Shown here: positions 1 through 5,531 of the stretch, piece by piece
Layout: the number at the start of each line of letters is the position of its first letter
How positions within the stretch are numbered: the stretch's first letter is position 1
Assembly (NCBI GenBank): GCA_023245265.1
Contig: JAHFKQ010000023.1
Coordinates: 1-11,921 of the forward strand
Length of the DNA: 11,921 nt
Direction of reading: 5' to 3'
From: Candidatus Collierbacteria bacterium
GTDB taxonomy: Bacteria > Patescibacteriota > Microgenomatia > UBA1400 > MFAQ01
Translations under genes and position numbers: made by a program
The notes under the pieces: model-generated
Told to the model about the DNA's origin: nothing
Seen by the model: only the letters and a program-made list of their open reading frames with translations
Databases searched by the model: none

Positions 1-290
1 TTGAAGATGAAAATGGGGGAGTCGGTGATGAGGTGAAAGGGCAGGGTGAGAACAGCCGACGAGAGAAAAAGATCGGAGTAGGCTAAGGTATTTTGGTCCG
101 GGGAGAAAAAGGTACCGTAATGAAGAGGTTGGTGTTTGAGGATATTTTGTTGGACTTGGCCGATGATATAGGCAATGAGCCGAGTGTCGTTATTGTCCGG
201 TAGGGTGTCCCGGGAGTAGATGAAGGCCGAAGGGTAAACAAAGGCTATCAGGAGGATTGAGAGGAGAGTGATGGTTAGCCAGCGCTTCAT
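1..290 (-). CDS. N-terminal fragment of a multi-pass membrane protein, possibly GT-C glycosyltransferase-like
   Basis: An open frame runs from an ATG at 290-288 to the window edge without a stop, giving about 96 residues, so the rest of the gene lies before the window. It opens with a signal-anchor-like segment (MKRWL then about 17 hydrophobic residues). A polar stretch with PDNNDTRLIAYIIGQ follows, then a YGTFFSPDQNTLAYSD motif and another hydrophobic segment. A short first transmembrane helix, an acidic D-N-N-D-T-R loop and a 'P-x-x-NTLAYSD' stretch resemble the start of large GT-C-type or YfhO-like polytopic proteins that move lipid-linked sugars at the cell surface. That assignment is inference from layout and motif, not a firm family match. 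There is no Shine-Dalgarno. A TATACT box lies 7 nt before the ATG, suggesting a leaderless transcript. The gene is divergent from the one at 372. Confidence 0.7.
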   Translation of the reverse strand, partial: MKRWLTITLLSILLIAFVYPSAFIYSRDTLPDNNDTRLIAYIIGQVQQNILKHQPLHYGTFFSPDQNTLAYSDLFLSSAVLTLPFHLITDSPIFIF

Positions 291-297
291 GCCTACG

Positions 298-303
298 AGT
301 ATA
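298..303 (-). promoter_or_regulatory. -10 box (TATACT) for the minus-strand membrane protein
   Basis: Read on the minus strand, TATACT is followed by 7 nt and then the ATG at 290. No good -35 box is seen 16-18 nt upstream. The spacing would place transcription start at or one base before the ATG, with no room for a Shine-Dalgarno. Confidence 0.45.
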
Positions 304-316
304 CGCTAGATGGTAG

Positions 317-325
317 TGGTAAAAT
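317..325 (+). promoter_or_regulatory. Extended -10 promoter (TGGTAAAAT) for the 372-1335 pair
   Basis: TG-G-TAAAAT is an extended -10 element. The expected start near 332 gives a leader of about 40 nt that contains the GGAGG at 360-364. No convincing -35 box is seen, which is common for extended -10 promoters. It is back to back with the minus-strand -10 at 298-303. Confidence 0.45.
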
Positions 326-371
326 AGAGCGTTGTTTCAAACGAAACCGTTCCTTAAATGGAGGTAAAAAC

Positions 372-863
372 ATGGCAATTCCGATATTGGTTCATGATCT
401 GGAGTTTTTGGCCCGGATATCCCTAAAGGGTCTGGATGAGCCCGGATACAAGAGAGTGGCATATTTTGCCGGCCTGTACTTTGGATTACGCGTGGCTCAG
501 GTTTATGCCCAGATTGAGGTAGCCGACCCTGATCCTTGCTTTTGGGAGATGCTCGAAGGCCGTCAACTGCCCCGCCCGACTTCAATTGAGATGGTGAACC
601 GTCTGGCCCGCTATACCAGCCCGAGATTTAACTTTGTTCTGAGTTGGGTTAGGGAGCCTGGTCTGCGCTACGGTCCGACCGGGAATTATTATGCTTTGGG
701 TACGAAGGATGCGGTCCAGGTGGCGATCAAACAAGTTCCAGCCCAATTCAAATTTCTCCGTGGTAGTGACTGGAAAAAACCTACCTTGAACTGGATCGAA
801 GACAAAATCATTTGGGCCGGCTCGCGACTCGACAACGAAAAGCACTTCCGAATTTTTAAGTAA
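372..863 (+). CDS. Hypothetical soluble protein, 163 aa
   Basis: I do not recognise this family. The start is fixed by GGAGG at 360-364, 7 nt before the ATG. The product has no signal peptide and no clear transmembrane helix. It is rich in aromatic residues and arginine, with a mixed helical N-terminal half (residues 5-80, including YFAGLYFGLRVAQVYAQ) and a C-terminal half rich in Trp, Lys and Tyr (SDWKKPTLNWIEDKIIWAG). The next gene starts 16 nt after its stop, with its own Shine-Dalgarno, and one terminator follows both, so the two are probably an operon. A short resemblance to the next protein (FAGLYFGLR against FTGLNLGIH, and YTSPRF against RTSPSHRF) is too weak to claim paralogy. No function is proposed. 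Confidence 0.8.
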   Translation: MAIPILVHDLEFLARISLKGLDEPGYKRVAYFAGLYFGLRVAQVYAQIEVADPDPCFWEMLEGRQLPRPTSIEMVNRLARYTSPRFNFVLSWVREPGLRYGPTGNYYALGTKDAVQVAIKQVPAQFKFLRGSDWKKPTLNWIEDKIIWAGSRLDNEKHFRIFK

Positions 864-879
864 ACTCAACGGAGGATTA

Positions 880-1335
880 ATGACCAAAGATATCTTTGAT
901 TTATTTGTGAGAGTCCAGAACGAGCGAATCCGTCTCCGCGCCGAAAAAAATCATCCTGCGGATATCAACGCGTTGACCAAAGGAGTTTTTACCGGACTCA
1001 ATTTGGGCATTCACCAGATGGCAGTCAAGGGCTTTGATCATAGTGATCTGGCCATTACTTTTTTGGCCAATGGTTACCGCAACACCATAACGACGAATTT
1101 GGAGGCGGCAAACAGACTTATGCCGGAGGATAAACCTTTCACTGCGGAGATGTTTGTCGGTCTTAGCTATCGCACCAGTCCGTCTCATCGTTTTTATGAA
1201 GAAGGGATGCACTGGGGTTTTAAGTATGTCCTATCTCTTTACCAAGTATTTTTGGATCCGAGCTCAGAAGTGGTGGCCCGTCGAATGACGGTGGACCATG
1301 TCAAAGCCGTCGTTAAAATGCTTGAACATTTGTAA
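880..1335 (+). CDS. Hypothetical soluble protein, 151 aa
   Basis: No family is recognised. GGAGG at 871-875 sits 4 nt before the ATG. The protein looks largely alpha-helical and cytoplasmic. A charged N-terminal helix (residues 1-24: IFDLFVRVQNERIRLRAEK) is followed by GVFTGLNLGIHQMAV (35-49), a central helix, a histidine-containing stretch (SHRFYEEGMHWGFKY) and a C-terminal helix (TVDHVKAVVKMLEHL). It lies 16 nt after the 372 gene and ends just before a strong hairpin terminator, so it is the last gene of a two-gene transcript. Scattered His and Glu residues (H102, E105, E106, H110) could form a metal site, but no known motif is matched and this is only a possibility. Confidence 0.8.
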   Translation: MTKDIFDLFVRVQNERIRLRAEKNHPADINALTKGVFTGLNLGIHQMAVKGFDHSDLAITFLANGYRNTITTNLEAANRLMPEDKPFTAEMFVGLSYRTSPSHRFYEEGMHWGFKYVLSLYQVFLDPSSEVVARRMTVDHVKAVVKMLEHL

Positions 1336-1341
1336 ATCTTT

Positions 1342-1367
1342 CCCCGCCATCCGGCGGGGCTTTTTTT
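1342..1367 (+). terminator. Rho-independent terminator after the 372-1335 pair
   Basis: The 7-bp stem CCCCGCC/GGCGGGG has an ATCC loop and is followed by C and seven T residues (1361-1367). The same 18-nt hairpin, CCCCGCCATCCGGCGGGG, occurs on the minus strand at 9624-9607. The cysS -10 box starts only 5 nt after the T-run. Confidence 0.9.
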
Positions 1368-1371
1368 AGGT

Positions 1372-1377
1372 TAAAAT
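1372..1377 (+). promoter_or_regulatory. -10 box (TAAAAT) for cysS, leaderless spacing
   Basis: TAAAAT is followed by exactly 6 nt and then the cysS ATG at 1384, so the expected +1 is the A of the start codon. The usual -35 position falls inside the upstream terminator hairpin and holds no TTGACA-like sequence. Confidence 0.5.
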
Positions 1378-1383
1378 AAGAGT

Positions 1384-2823
1384 ATGTTGAGATTGTTTAA
1401 TTCATTATCAAAAAAGGTAGAAGAGTTTGTGCCTTTGGAAAACAGTAAAGTGGGAATGTATGCTTGTGGCCCAACCGTGTACGACTATCCGCATATCGGT
1501 CATGGACGGAAGTATGTGAATGACGATGTCTTAAAAAGAGTTCTGGAAGTGGTCGAAGGCTATAAGGTCGAGCATGTCCAGAATATTACCGATGTGGGAC
1601 ACTTGGTGAGTGACGCCGATGAGGGGGAGGATAAGCTGGAAAAAGGCGCCAAAAAAACCGGTAAAACAGTTTGGGAAGTAGCTCAAGAATTTACCGATTA
1701 TTTTCTGAAAGAAATGGACTCGCTTAATATCATCCGGCCTGATGTCCAGTGCAAAGCGACGGATCATATCCCGGAGCAGATTGAATTAATAAAGAAAATC
1801 ATCGCGAATGGCCATGCTTATGATACCGCCGAAGCGGTCTATTTTGATGTCGCCAGCTTTCCGGAGTATGGACAGCTTTTTGGCCAGTCTTTGGCGGACA
1901 AGATGGTGGGAGTAAGGGAAGAAGTGGTGACAGAGAACAGTAAGAGAAATCCGGCCGATTTTGCGCTGTGGTTTAAGCGCGTCGGTAAATTTAGTGATCA
2001 TGTGATGCACTGGGAAAGTCCTTGGGGGGACGGTTTCCCGGGTTGGCACATTGAGTGTAGTGCTATGAGTATGAAGTACCTGGGAGAGCAGATCGATCTC
2101 CATACCGGCGGAGAGGATCACCTTTCGATTCATCACCCGAATGAGATTGCTCAAAGTGAGGCGGCGACCGGCAAGAAACCGTTTGTGAGGTACTGGTTTC
2201 ACAGTTTATTTTTGGCCGTTGATGGTAAAAAGATGAGCAAGAGTCTAGGGAATGTGTATCAAGTGTCCGATATCGTGGCCAAAGGATTCTCACCAATGGC
2301 CCTGCGGTACTACTATCTTTCGGCCCACTACCGCAAACAGATGAATTTTTCTTGGGAGGGGATGGAGGGTGTGTCAAACTCGTACCAAAAAATGAAAAAG
2401 GAGTTTTTAGCGTTAAGACTGGAAGGGGGACAGGACAAGAATATTTTTGGGGCTATGGCCGACGAAAGTTTGACCGGCCGGGGTAAGTTCTTTCGGGATG
2501 AATTTGTGGCGGCGGTGGAGGAAGACTTGAATATGTCGGCCGCTCTCGCGGTCGCGCGAGCAGTGCTTAAAGATGACAAACTAAAAGACTTTGAAAAGAG
2601 ACGATTGGTGGAAAATTTCGATCGAGTGTTTGGCTTGAAGCTATCCGAGAGAGACGAAATGCCGGCCGATGTCCCGGTCGAAGTGATGGCGATGGTCCAG
2701 CAAAGGGAAGAAATGCGTAAAGCCAAGAACTGGGCCGAGTCCGACGCTTTGAGAGACAAAATAGAAGCCGCGGGTTACAAAGTATCCGACTTCTTTGACG
2801 GGGTAAAAGTGGAGAAGATATAA
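1384..2823 (+). CDS. cysS: Cysteinyl-tRNA synthetase
   Basis: Class I aminoacyl-tRNA synthetase that activates cysteine with ATP and loads it on tRNA-Cys in the cytoplasm. At 479 aa it is close to the usual bacterial size (E. coli 461). The Rossmann catalytic domain carries HIGH at 37-40 (PHIGHGR) and KMSKS at 283-287 ([10 protein letters not shown]). The zinc ligands that select cysteine are all present: C28 (ACGPTVYD), C225 (WHIECSAM), H250 and E254 ([10 protein letters not shown]). The motif before the last two is [10 protein letters not shown] rather than the common GGIDLIFPHH. The C-terminal part has the expected helical DALR-like and anticodon-binding regions, including a [22 protein letters not shown] helix near 437-460. 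The start has no Shine-Dalgarno and sits 6 nt after a TAAAAT box. It is a single-gene unit convergent with the 2855-3223 gene. Confidence 0.97.
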   Translation: MLRLFNSLSKKVEEFVPLENSKVGMYACGPTVYDYPHIGHGRKYVNDDVLKRVLEVVEGYKVEHVQNITDVGHLVSDADEGEDKLEKGAKKTGKTVWEVAQEFTDYFLKEMDSLNIIRPDVQCKATDHIPEQIELIKKIIANGHAYDTAEAVYFDVASFPEYGQLFGQSLADKMVGVREEVVTENSKRNPADFALWFKRVGKFSDHVMHWESPWGDGFPGWHIECSAMSMKYLGEQIDLHTGGEDHLSIHHPNEIAQSEAATGKKPFVRYWFHSLFLAVDGKKMSKSLGNVYQVSDIVAKGFSPMALRYYYLSAHYRKQMNFSWEGMEGVSNSYQKMKKEFLALRLEGGQDKNIFGAMADESLTGRGKFFRDEFVAAVEEDLNMSAALAVARAVLKDDKLKDFEKRRLVENFDRVFGLKLSERDEMPADVPVEVMAMVQQREEMRKAKNWAESDALRDKIEAAGYKVSDFFDGVKVEKI

Positions 2824-2845
2824 AAAACCCCGCTTGGAAGCGGGG
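2822..2845 (-). terminator. Terminator of the minus-strand gene 2855-3223
   Basis: On the minus strand, an 8-bp stem CCCCGCTT/AAGCGGGG with a 2-nt loop is followed by a run of six T (plus-strand A at 2822-2827). It starts about 10 nt after the stop of the minus-strand gene and abuts the cysS stop. On the plus strand no T-run follows, so it should stop cysS transcription poorly at best. Confidence 0.85.
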
Positions 2846-2854
2846 GTAGTAAGT

Positions 2855-3223
2855 TTAGCGATAGGCCAGGGCGGTCGAGCTAAGGGTACCGACGGCCAGA
2901 GACATAACTAAGATGATAGTTGAGGGAAAAGCGATGATTCCTAGAGCCATCCTCAACACCAGGATGATTAAGATGAAGATTGCCAGATATAGGAGGTGTA
3001 AAAAGGTCTTATTCTGTTTTTCCATTCTTTCTATACCCATAAGAAGGCTTGATAGTATAAATATTGAGCTGATGAGAAAGGTAAAGCCGATATTGGTGGA
3101 AAATCCCACCAAAAAAGCGGCTGTAATGGAGAGCCCGACAGCGGCTAGCGAGGCACCGTAGGCAAACCCGACTAAGAACTGATATATTGCCTTGAGAATG
3201 GGGAAGACTTTCTGGAAATTCAT
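2855..3223 (-). CDS. Small integral membrane protein, 122 aa, about four transmembrane helices
   Basis: Unrecognised hydrophobic protein. Likely membrane spans lie near residues 13-38 (FLVGFAYGASLAAVGL), 44-62, 76-92 (LLYLAIFILIILVL) and 95-118. A short charged loop (GIERMEKQNKT) separates the two helical pairs. The start ATG at 3223 has GGAGG 4 nt upstream. Expression signals are unusually complete: a consensus promoter (TTGACA, 17 nt, TATTAT) about 30 nt upstream of the start codon and a strong terminator just after the stop. It lies downstream of another small hydrophobic gene (3306-3638) on the same strand. Nothing in the sequence indicates a substrate or partner; the four-helix layout is compatible with a small channel, a regulator subunit or a structural membrane protein. 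Confidence 0.8.
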   Translation of the reverse strand: MNFQKVFPILKAIYQFLVGFAYGASLAAVGLSITAAFLVGFSTNIGFTFLISSIFILSSLLMGIERMEKQNKTFLHLLYLAIFILIILVLRMALGIIAFPSTIILVMSLAVGTLSSTALAYR

Positions 3224-3259
3224 TTAGCCTCCAAAGATTTGAACGAACTGAGATGGCCT

Positions 3260-3288
3260 ATAATAGCAGTTAGGCAGGGGATTGTCAA
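3260..3288 (-). promoter_or_regulatory. Consensus sigma70-type promoter for the 2855-3223 gene
   Basis: On the minus strand the -35 is TTGACA (3288-3283), the spacer is exactly 17 nt, and the -10 is TATTAT (3265-3260) followed by AGGC. Predicted start is near 3253, giving a leader of about 30 nt with GGAGG at 3232-3228. The 14 nt ACAAACCTTGACAA at the -35 recur at the 7220-7248 promoter. Confidence 0.85.
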
Positions 3289-3305
3289 GGTTTGTGCCTA
3301 GTCTG

Positions 3306-3638
3306 TCATCCCAGAAGGAGAAAAAGCAGAAAGCCAAGGATGAGGCCGATGATAACGATTATCTTCCAGAAGAGGAGGGCGATCAGGGCGATAATGGCAA
3401 AGCCAACTATGATGGGCCAAGTTTCCGGGCTCAAGATGATTGCCAGTATGACCAATAGCCAGATGATCGGGTAAAGGCCGGCGATGGAGTTCATTGAGGC
3501 CATGAAAAGAAGGGCCAGAATTACGGCCACCAGTATGGCCCCGACGATGGGAGCAGTGCCGGTAGCGTAAAGAACAATAATCCCAATTACGATTAAGAGC
3601 CACCAATACCAGGCAAGACAAACGGAAAGACACATCAT
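3306..3638 (-). CDS. Small, extremely hydrophobic membrane protein, 110 aa
   Basis: No family recognised. Nearly the whole chain is hydrophobic, with about five membrane spans near residues 9-25, 29-47, 54-70, 74-91 and 92-109, and very few charged residues (E72 and K92 are among the only ones). The start ATG at 3638 has AAAAAAGGAGATC with AGGAG ending 7 nt before it; a second ATG follows directly. It is divergent from the 3745 gene and precedes the 2855-3223 gene on the same strand. The two are probably partly co-transcribed, because no hairpin terminator lies between its stop and the next promoter, only about 20 nt away. An overlapping frame on the same strand (3298-3633) is rich in Arg, His and Ser and is taken as a shadow. 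Function unknown. Confidence 0.7.
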   Translation of the reverse strand: MMCLSVCLAWYWWLLIVIGIIVLYATGTAPIVGAILVAVILALLFMASMNSIAGLYPIIWLLVILAIILSPETWPIIVGFAIIALIALLFWKIIVIIGLILGFLLFLLLG

Positions 3639-3699
3639 GGGGGATCTCCTTTTTTAGCCTTAGATTTTTAAGGAACCAGGCTGAATTTTACTCATCTGA

Positions 3700-3705
3700 A
3701 TTATA
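3700..3705 (-). promoter_or_regulatory. Possible -10 box (TATAAT) for the 3306-3638 gene
   Basis: A perfect TATAAT on the minus strand lies about 60 nt before the ATG at 3638. No -35 is found at the proper spacing; a TTGACC lies only 8 nt upstream. A second candidate, TAAAAT at 3690-3685, is also present, so which one is used is unclear. Confidence 0.35.
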
Positions 3706-3730
3706 CACCTATAGGTCAAACTCTTGATTA

Positions 3731-3744
3731 TGGTAGACTAAAAT
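3731..3744 (+). promoter_or_regulatory. Possible promoter for the 3745-4870 pair
   Basis: An extended -10 like TG-G-TAGACT ends at 3739, 5 nt before the ATG. A TAAAAT at 3739-3744 abuts the ATG directly and would place transcription start inside the coding region. There is no Shine-Dalgarno. The first reading makes this another leaderless gene. Confidence 0.3.
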
Positions 3745-4311
3745 ATGAGGTCAAAATGGGTTCCGGGAGCATTAATATTGATGGTCTTGAGTTTGGCGGG
3801 ATGGCAGGTTTATGGTTTGTTCGCCCGACCGGCTTCGGAGGACCCGGAGGTTTTAGCGGCTTCCACGACCATGACGATCGAAGAGCGAGTGACGGCTTTG
3901 GAAAACAGAGTTTGGACACTAGAGAGAAATACCGGTTTGGTAAAACCAAAAGCTACCGGCAAGCTCAAAGAACAGTTTATGGTGCTCAGTGGGGGAACCG
4001 TCAATGCGAGTGAATGGACCAAGATGTCTGGGACCGACTTTGCTTTGGATGCTTCACTTTATGGTTCGTCGGTAGAAATTTCTTGGCAGGGTTGGATCGA
4101 GAATGGCTATGGATCGGTGAGGCTTTACGACGATACCAATCATCGGGCCGTCGATAACAGTGAAATTTCGGTAGACAGCGGAGTCCGGTCCAGTTTTTAC
4201 AGTAAGCCTGTTTCCATTTGGCGAGGTCAAAATAGTTATTATATTCAAGGTAAAAACCCTTGGGGAGAGATGACCCTGTCTCAACCAAGACTCAAAATAG
4301 TCACGCGCTAA
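3745..4311 (+). CDS. Membrane-anchored extracytoplasmic protein with coiled coil and beta-rich domain, 188 aa
   Basis: The N-terminus (MRSKW then hydrophobic residues 7-26) is an uncleaved signal anchor or signal peptide. It is followed by a low-complexity linker (ASEDPEVLAASTT) and a short coiled-coil segment with heptad-like spacing (TIEERVTALENRVWTLER, 44-61). The remaining 120 residues are rich in Ser, Gly, Tyr, Trp and Val with alternating patterns typical of beta sheet (VEISWQGWIENGYGSVRLYDD, PVSIWRGQNSYYIQGK). I infer a surface-exposed protein whose coiled coil drives oligomerisation; the beta domain may be a jelly-roll-like binding module, but no family is recognised. There is no Shine-Dalgarno. 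The DoxX-like gene follows after 22 nt without a terminator, so the two may be co-transcribed. An internal ATG at 3781 is a less likely start because it would remove the charged N-terminus and half of the anchor. Confidence 0.75.
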   Translation: MRSKWVPGALILMVLSLAGWQVYGLFARPASEDPEVLAASTTMTIEERVTALENRVWTLERNTGLVKPKATGKLKEQFMVLSGGTVNASEWTKMSGTDFALDASLYGSSVEISWQGWIENGYGSVRLYDDTNHRAVDNSEISVDSGVRSSFYSKPVSIWRGQNSYYIQGKNPWGEMTLSQPRLKIVTR

Positions 4312-4333
4312 TATTTGTTATTAATAAATAATT

Positions 4334-4870
4334 ATGACTAAGACTCAGTTAGAACAACCAACAGTTTTGCCGCTTTTTACCAATAAAATATTTTCGCTGT
4401 TATTTCTACCCTTAAGAGTCTGGGTAGGGTGGGAGTGGGTGAGTGCCAGTCTACATAAAATTACCAACCCGGCATGGATGGAATCGGGTCTGGCGTTGAA
4501 GGGCTATTGGGTAAAAGCTGTCATAGTGAATGCCAGTGGTAGCGGGGCCATAGCCTATGATTGGTATCGTTCTTTTTTGCAGTCAATGCTAGATGCTAAC
4601 GCTTTTGTTTGGTTTGGAAAATTGATTGCTTGCGGAGAGATGATGGTCGGAGTCGCACTAATTACCGGTGCTTTTGTCGGGCTGTCGGCATTTTTTGGAG
4701 CTCTCATGAACTGGAACTTTATGATGGCCGGGACGGCGGCAACCAATCCAATGATGTTTCTGGTAGAAATATTCTTGATCTTGGGTTGGAGAGTTGCGGG
4801 TTATATCGGGGCCGATTATTTTCTTCTCGGATGGGTCGAATCATTTTGGCGAAAGATTAAACCGAGATAG
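4334..4870 (+). CDS. DoxX-family membrane protein, 178 aa
   Basis: The DoxX/DoxD family comprises four-helix membrane proteins related to the large subunit of thiosulfate:quinone oxidoreductase; many members have no known substrate. The sequence shows family-like features: LPLRVWVGWEWVSASLHKITNPAWM in the first span and loop, a second helix block (FGKLIACGEMMVGVALITGAFVGLSAFFGALMN), then MMAGTAATNPMMFLVEIFLILGWRVAGYIGADYFLL and a basic C-terminal tail (WRKIKPR) that is probably cytoplasmic. It starts with ATG and no Shine-Dalgarno, 22 nt after the 3745 gene. No other sulfur-oxidation gene is nearby, so in this host it may serve membrane redox balance or another role rather than thiosulfate oxidation; that is inference. 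Confidence 0.8.
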   Translation: MTKTQLEQPTVLPLFTNKIFSLLFLPLRVWVGWEWVSASLHKITNPAWMESGLALKGYWVKAVIVNASGSGAIAYDWYRSFLQSMLDANAFVWFGKLIACGEMMVGVALITGAFVGLSAFFGALMNWNFMMAGTAATNPMMFLVEIFLILGWRVAGYIGADYFLLGWVESFWRKIKPR

Positions 4871-4920
4871 CGAAACGAAATTAATTCTAAATTGGGGGTA
4901 GTTTCATTTTTGAATTAGAG

Positions 4921-4926
4921 TAGAAT
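4921..4926 (+). promoter_or_regulatory. Possible -10 box (TAGAAT) for the 4959 gene
   Basis: TAGAAT lies 32 nt before the TTG start, leaving room for the AGGAGG at 4947-4952. No -35 is evident. The TAGAATT here forms a 7-bp inverted repeat with AATTCTA at 4883-4889. Weak support. Confidence 0.25.
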
Positions 4927-4958
4927 TGTCTGCAGATCTTTGACATAGGAGGTTAGTA

Positions 4959-5477
4959 TTGAAACGACCCCAAGTCGTTAATTCAGATGAGCGCGGCAAA
5001 GAAGCTTGTAGAACCGTCAGCAAAGTTTTTTCCGAGAGGCCGTGGGTAACTAAGATAGAAGAAACCGTCCCGAATAGTGCAGAAGATGCGGCCGGATACG
5101 ACATGTTCGTTTGGACAAAGTTTTCTTTTGCCAAGTGGATGAAATTGGGCGGTGGCAAAAGAGTGCTTCCCGTGCAGATAAAATCTTCGGAAAGAAGAAT
5201 CAGATCGTTTGTACACAAGCATGCGGTTCAAAAAAGATTTTTTAATAAGGATGAGAAACAACATCAATTTGTCTTATGCGGTATGGATGAAGAAGAACTG
5301 GTGCTGGCCGATATTGTGGGACAAATAGTGGTCCACTTGGGCAAGTTTGAGGTATCAGAGAAAAAAGTCTTGAACTGGCTTTTGAGTTTTGGGGACAAGG
5401 TAGCAGTCGAGTCTTACAATAAAAATAAGGATTTACTGCTTTTCTTCTGGTATGGGTCCCTCTTGCCTCCTTTGTAA
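4959..5477 (+). CDS. Putative PD-(D/E)XK nuclease-fold protein, 172 aa
   Basis: The start codon is TTG, fixed by AGGAGG at 4947-4952, 6 nt before it. The first half fits the nuclease core: an N-terminal helix with a conserved-looking glutamate (DERGKEACRTVSKVF, E11), an acidic strand start (EDAAGYDMFVW, D48), then a strand ending in PVQIKSSERR (Q73, K75). The D-(about 24 residues)-Q-x-K-S-S pattern is typical of PD-(D/E)XK proteins in which the second acid is replaced by Gln. A predicted helix-strand region with QHQFVLCGMDEEELVLADIVG follows. No methylase or specificity subunit is adjacent, so this is an orphan, perhaps for DNA repair, uptake or defence; the role is inferred from fold motifs only. 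It forms a single-gene unit with its own terminator. Confidence 0.65.
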   Translation: MKRPQVVNSDERGKEACRTVSKVFSERPWVTKIEETVPNSAEDAAGYDMFVWTKFSFAKWMKLGGGKRVLPVQIKSSERRIRSFVHKHAVQKRFFNKDEKQHQFVLCGMDEEELVLADIVGQIVVHLGKFEVSEKKVLNWLLSFGDKVAVESYNKNKDLLLFFWYGSLLPPL

Positions 5478-5490
5478 TAGTTTTTTAATA

Positions 5491-5515
5491 TCCCGCCGTA
5501 ACCGGCGGGATTTTT
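5491..5515 (+). terminator. Rho-independent terminator after the 4959 gene
   Basis: The 8-bp stem TCCCGCCG/CGGCGGGA has a TAAC loop and is followed directly by five T residues. The ychF -10 box starts 4 nt after the T-run. Confidence 0.88.
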
Positions 5516-5519
5516 ACAG

Positions 5520-5525
5520 TAAAAT
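5520..5525 (+). promoter_or_regulatory. -10 box (TAAAAT) for ychF, leaderless spacing
   Basis: AGTAAAATAGGCTC runs straight into the ATG at 5532, leaving exactly 6 nt between the hexamer and the start codon. The -35 position overlaps the upstream terminator hairpin. The AGTAAAATAGGC string recurs before rpsF. Confidence 0.5.
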
Positions 5526-5531
5526 AGGCTC

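Noticed and set aside
372..1335. Toxin-antitoxin interpretation of the two tandem hypothetical genes
   Set aside because: Both are 150-163 aa, do not overlap, and show no known toxin or DNA-binding antitoxin motif.
2328..2759. Long minus-strand open frame inside cysS
   Set aside because: Ser- and Phe-rich shadow of a highly conserved synthetase, with no ribosome binding site.
2828..2845. Bidirectional terminator for cysS and the convergent gene
   Set aside because: The plus-strand side is followed by GGTAGTAAG with no T-run, so only the minus-strand function is supported.
3298..3633. Open frame on the minus strand (111 codons) overlapping the 3306-3638 gene in another frame
   Set aside because: The translation is rich in Arg, His, Ser and Pro with no domain-like pattern, and it lacks the Shine-Dalgarno at the right distance. 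The 3306-3638 frame gives a coherent multi-helix membrane protein with AGGAG 7 nt before its ATG.
4883..4927. Inverted repeat AATTCTA...TAGAATT after the DoxX gene as a terminator
   Set aside because: Only 7 AT-rich pairs with a 31-nt loop and no T-run; too weak for a terminator, and only a remote possibility as an operator.
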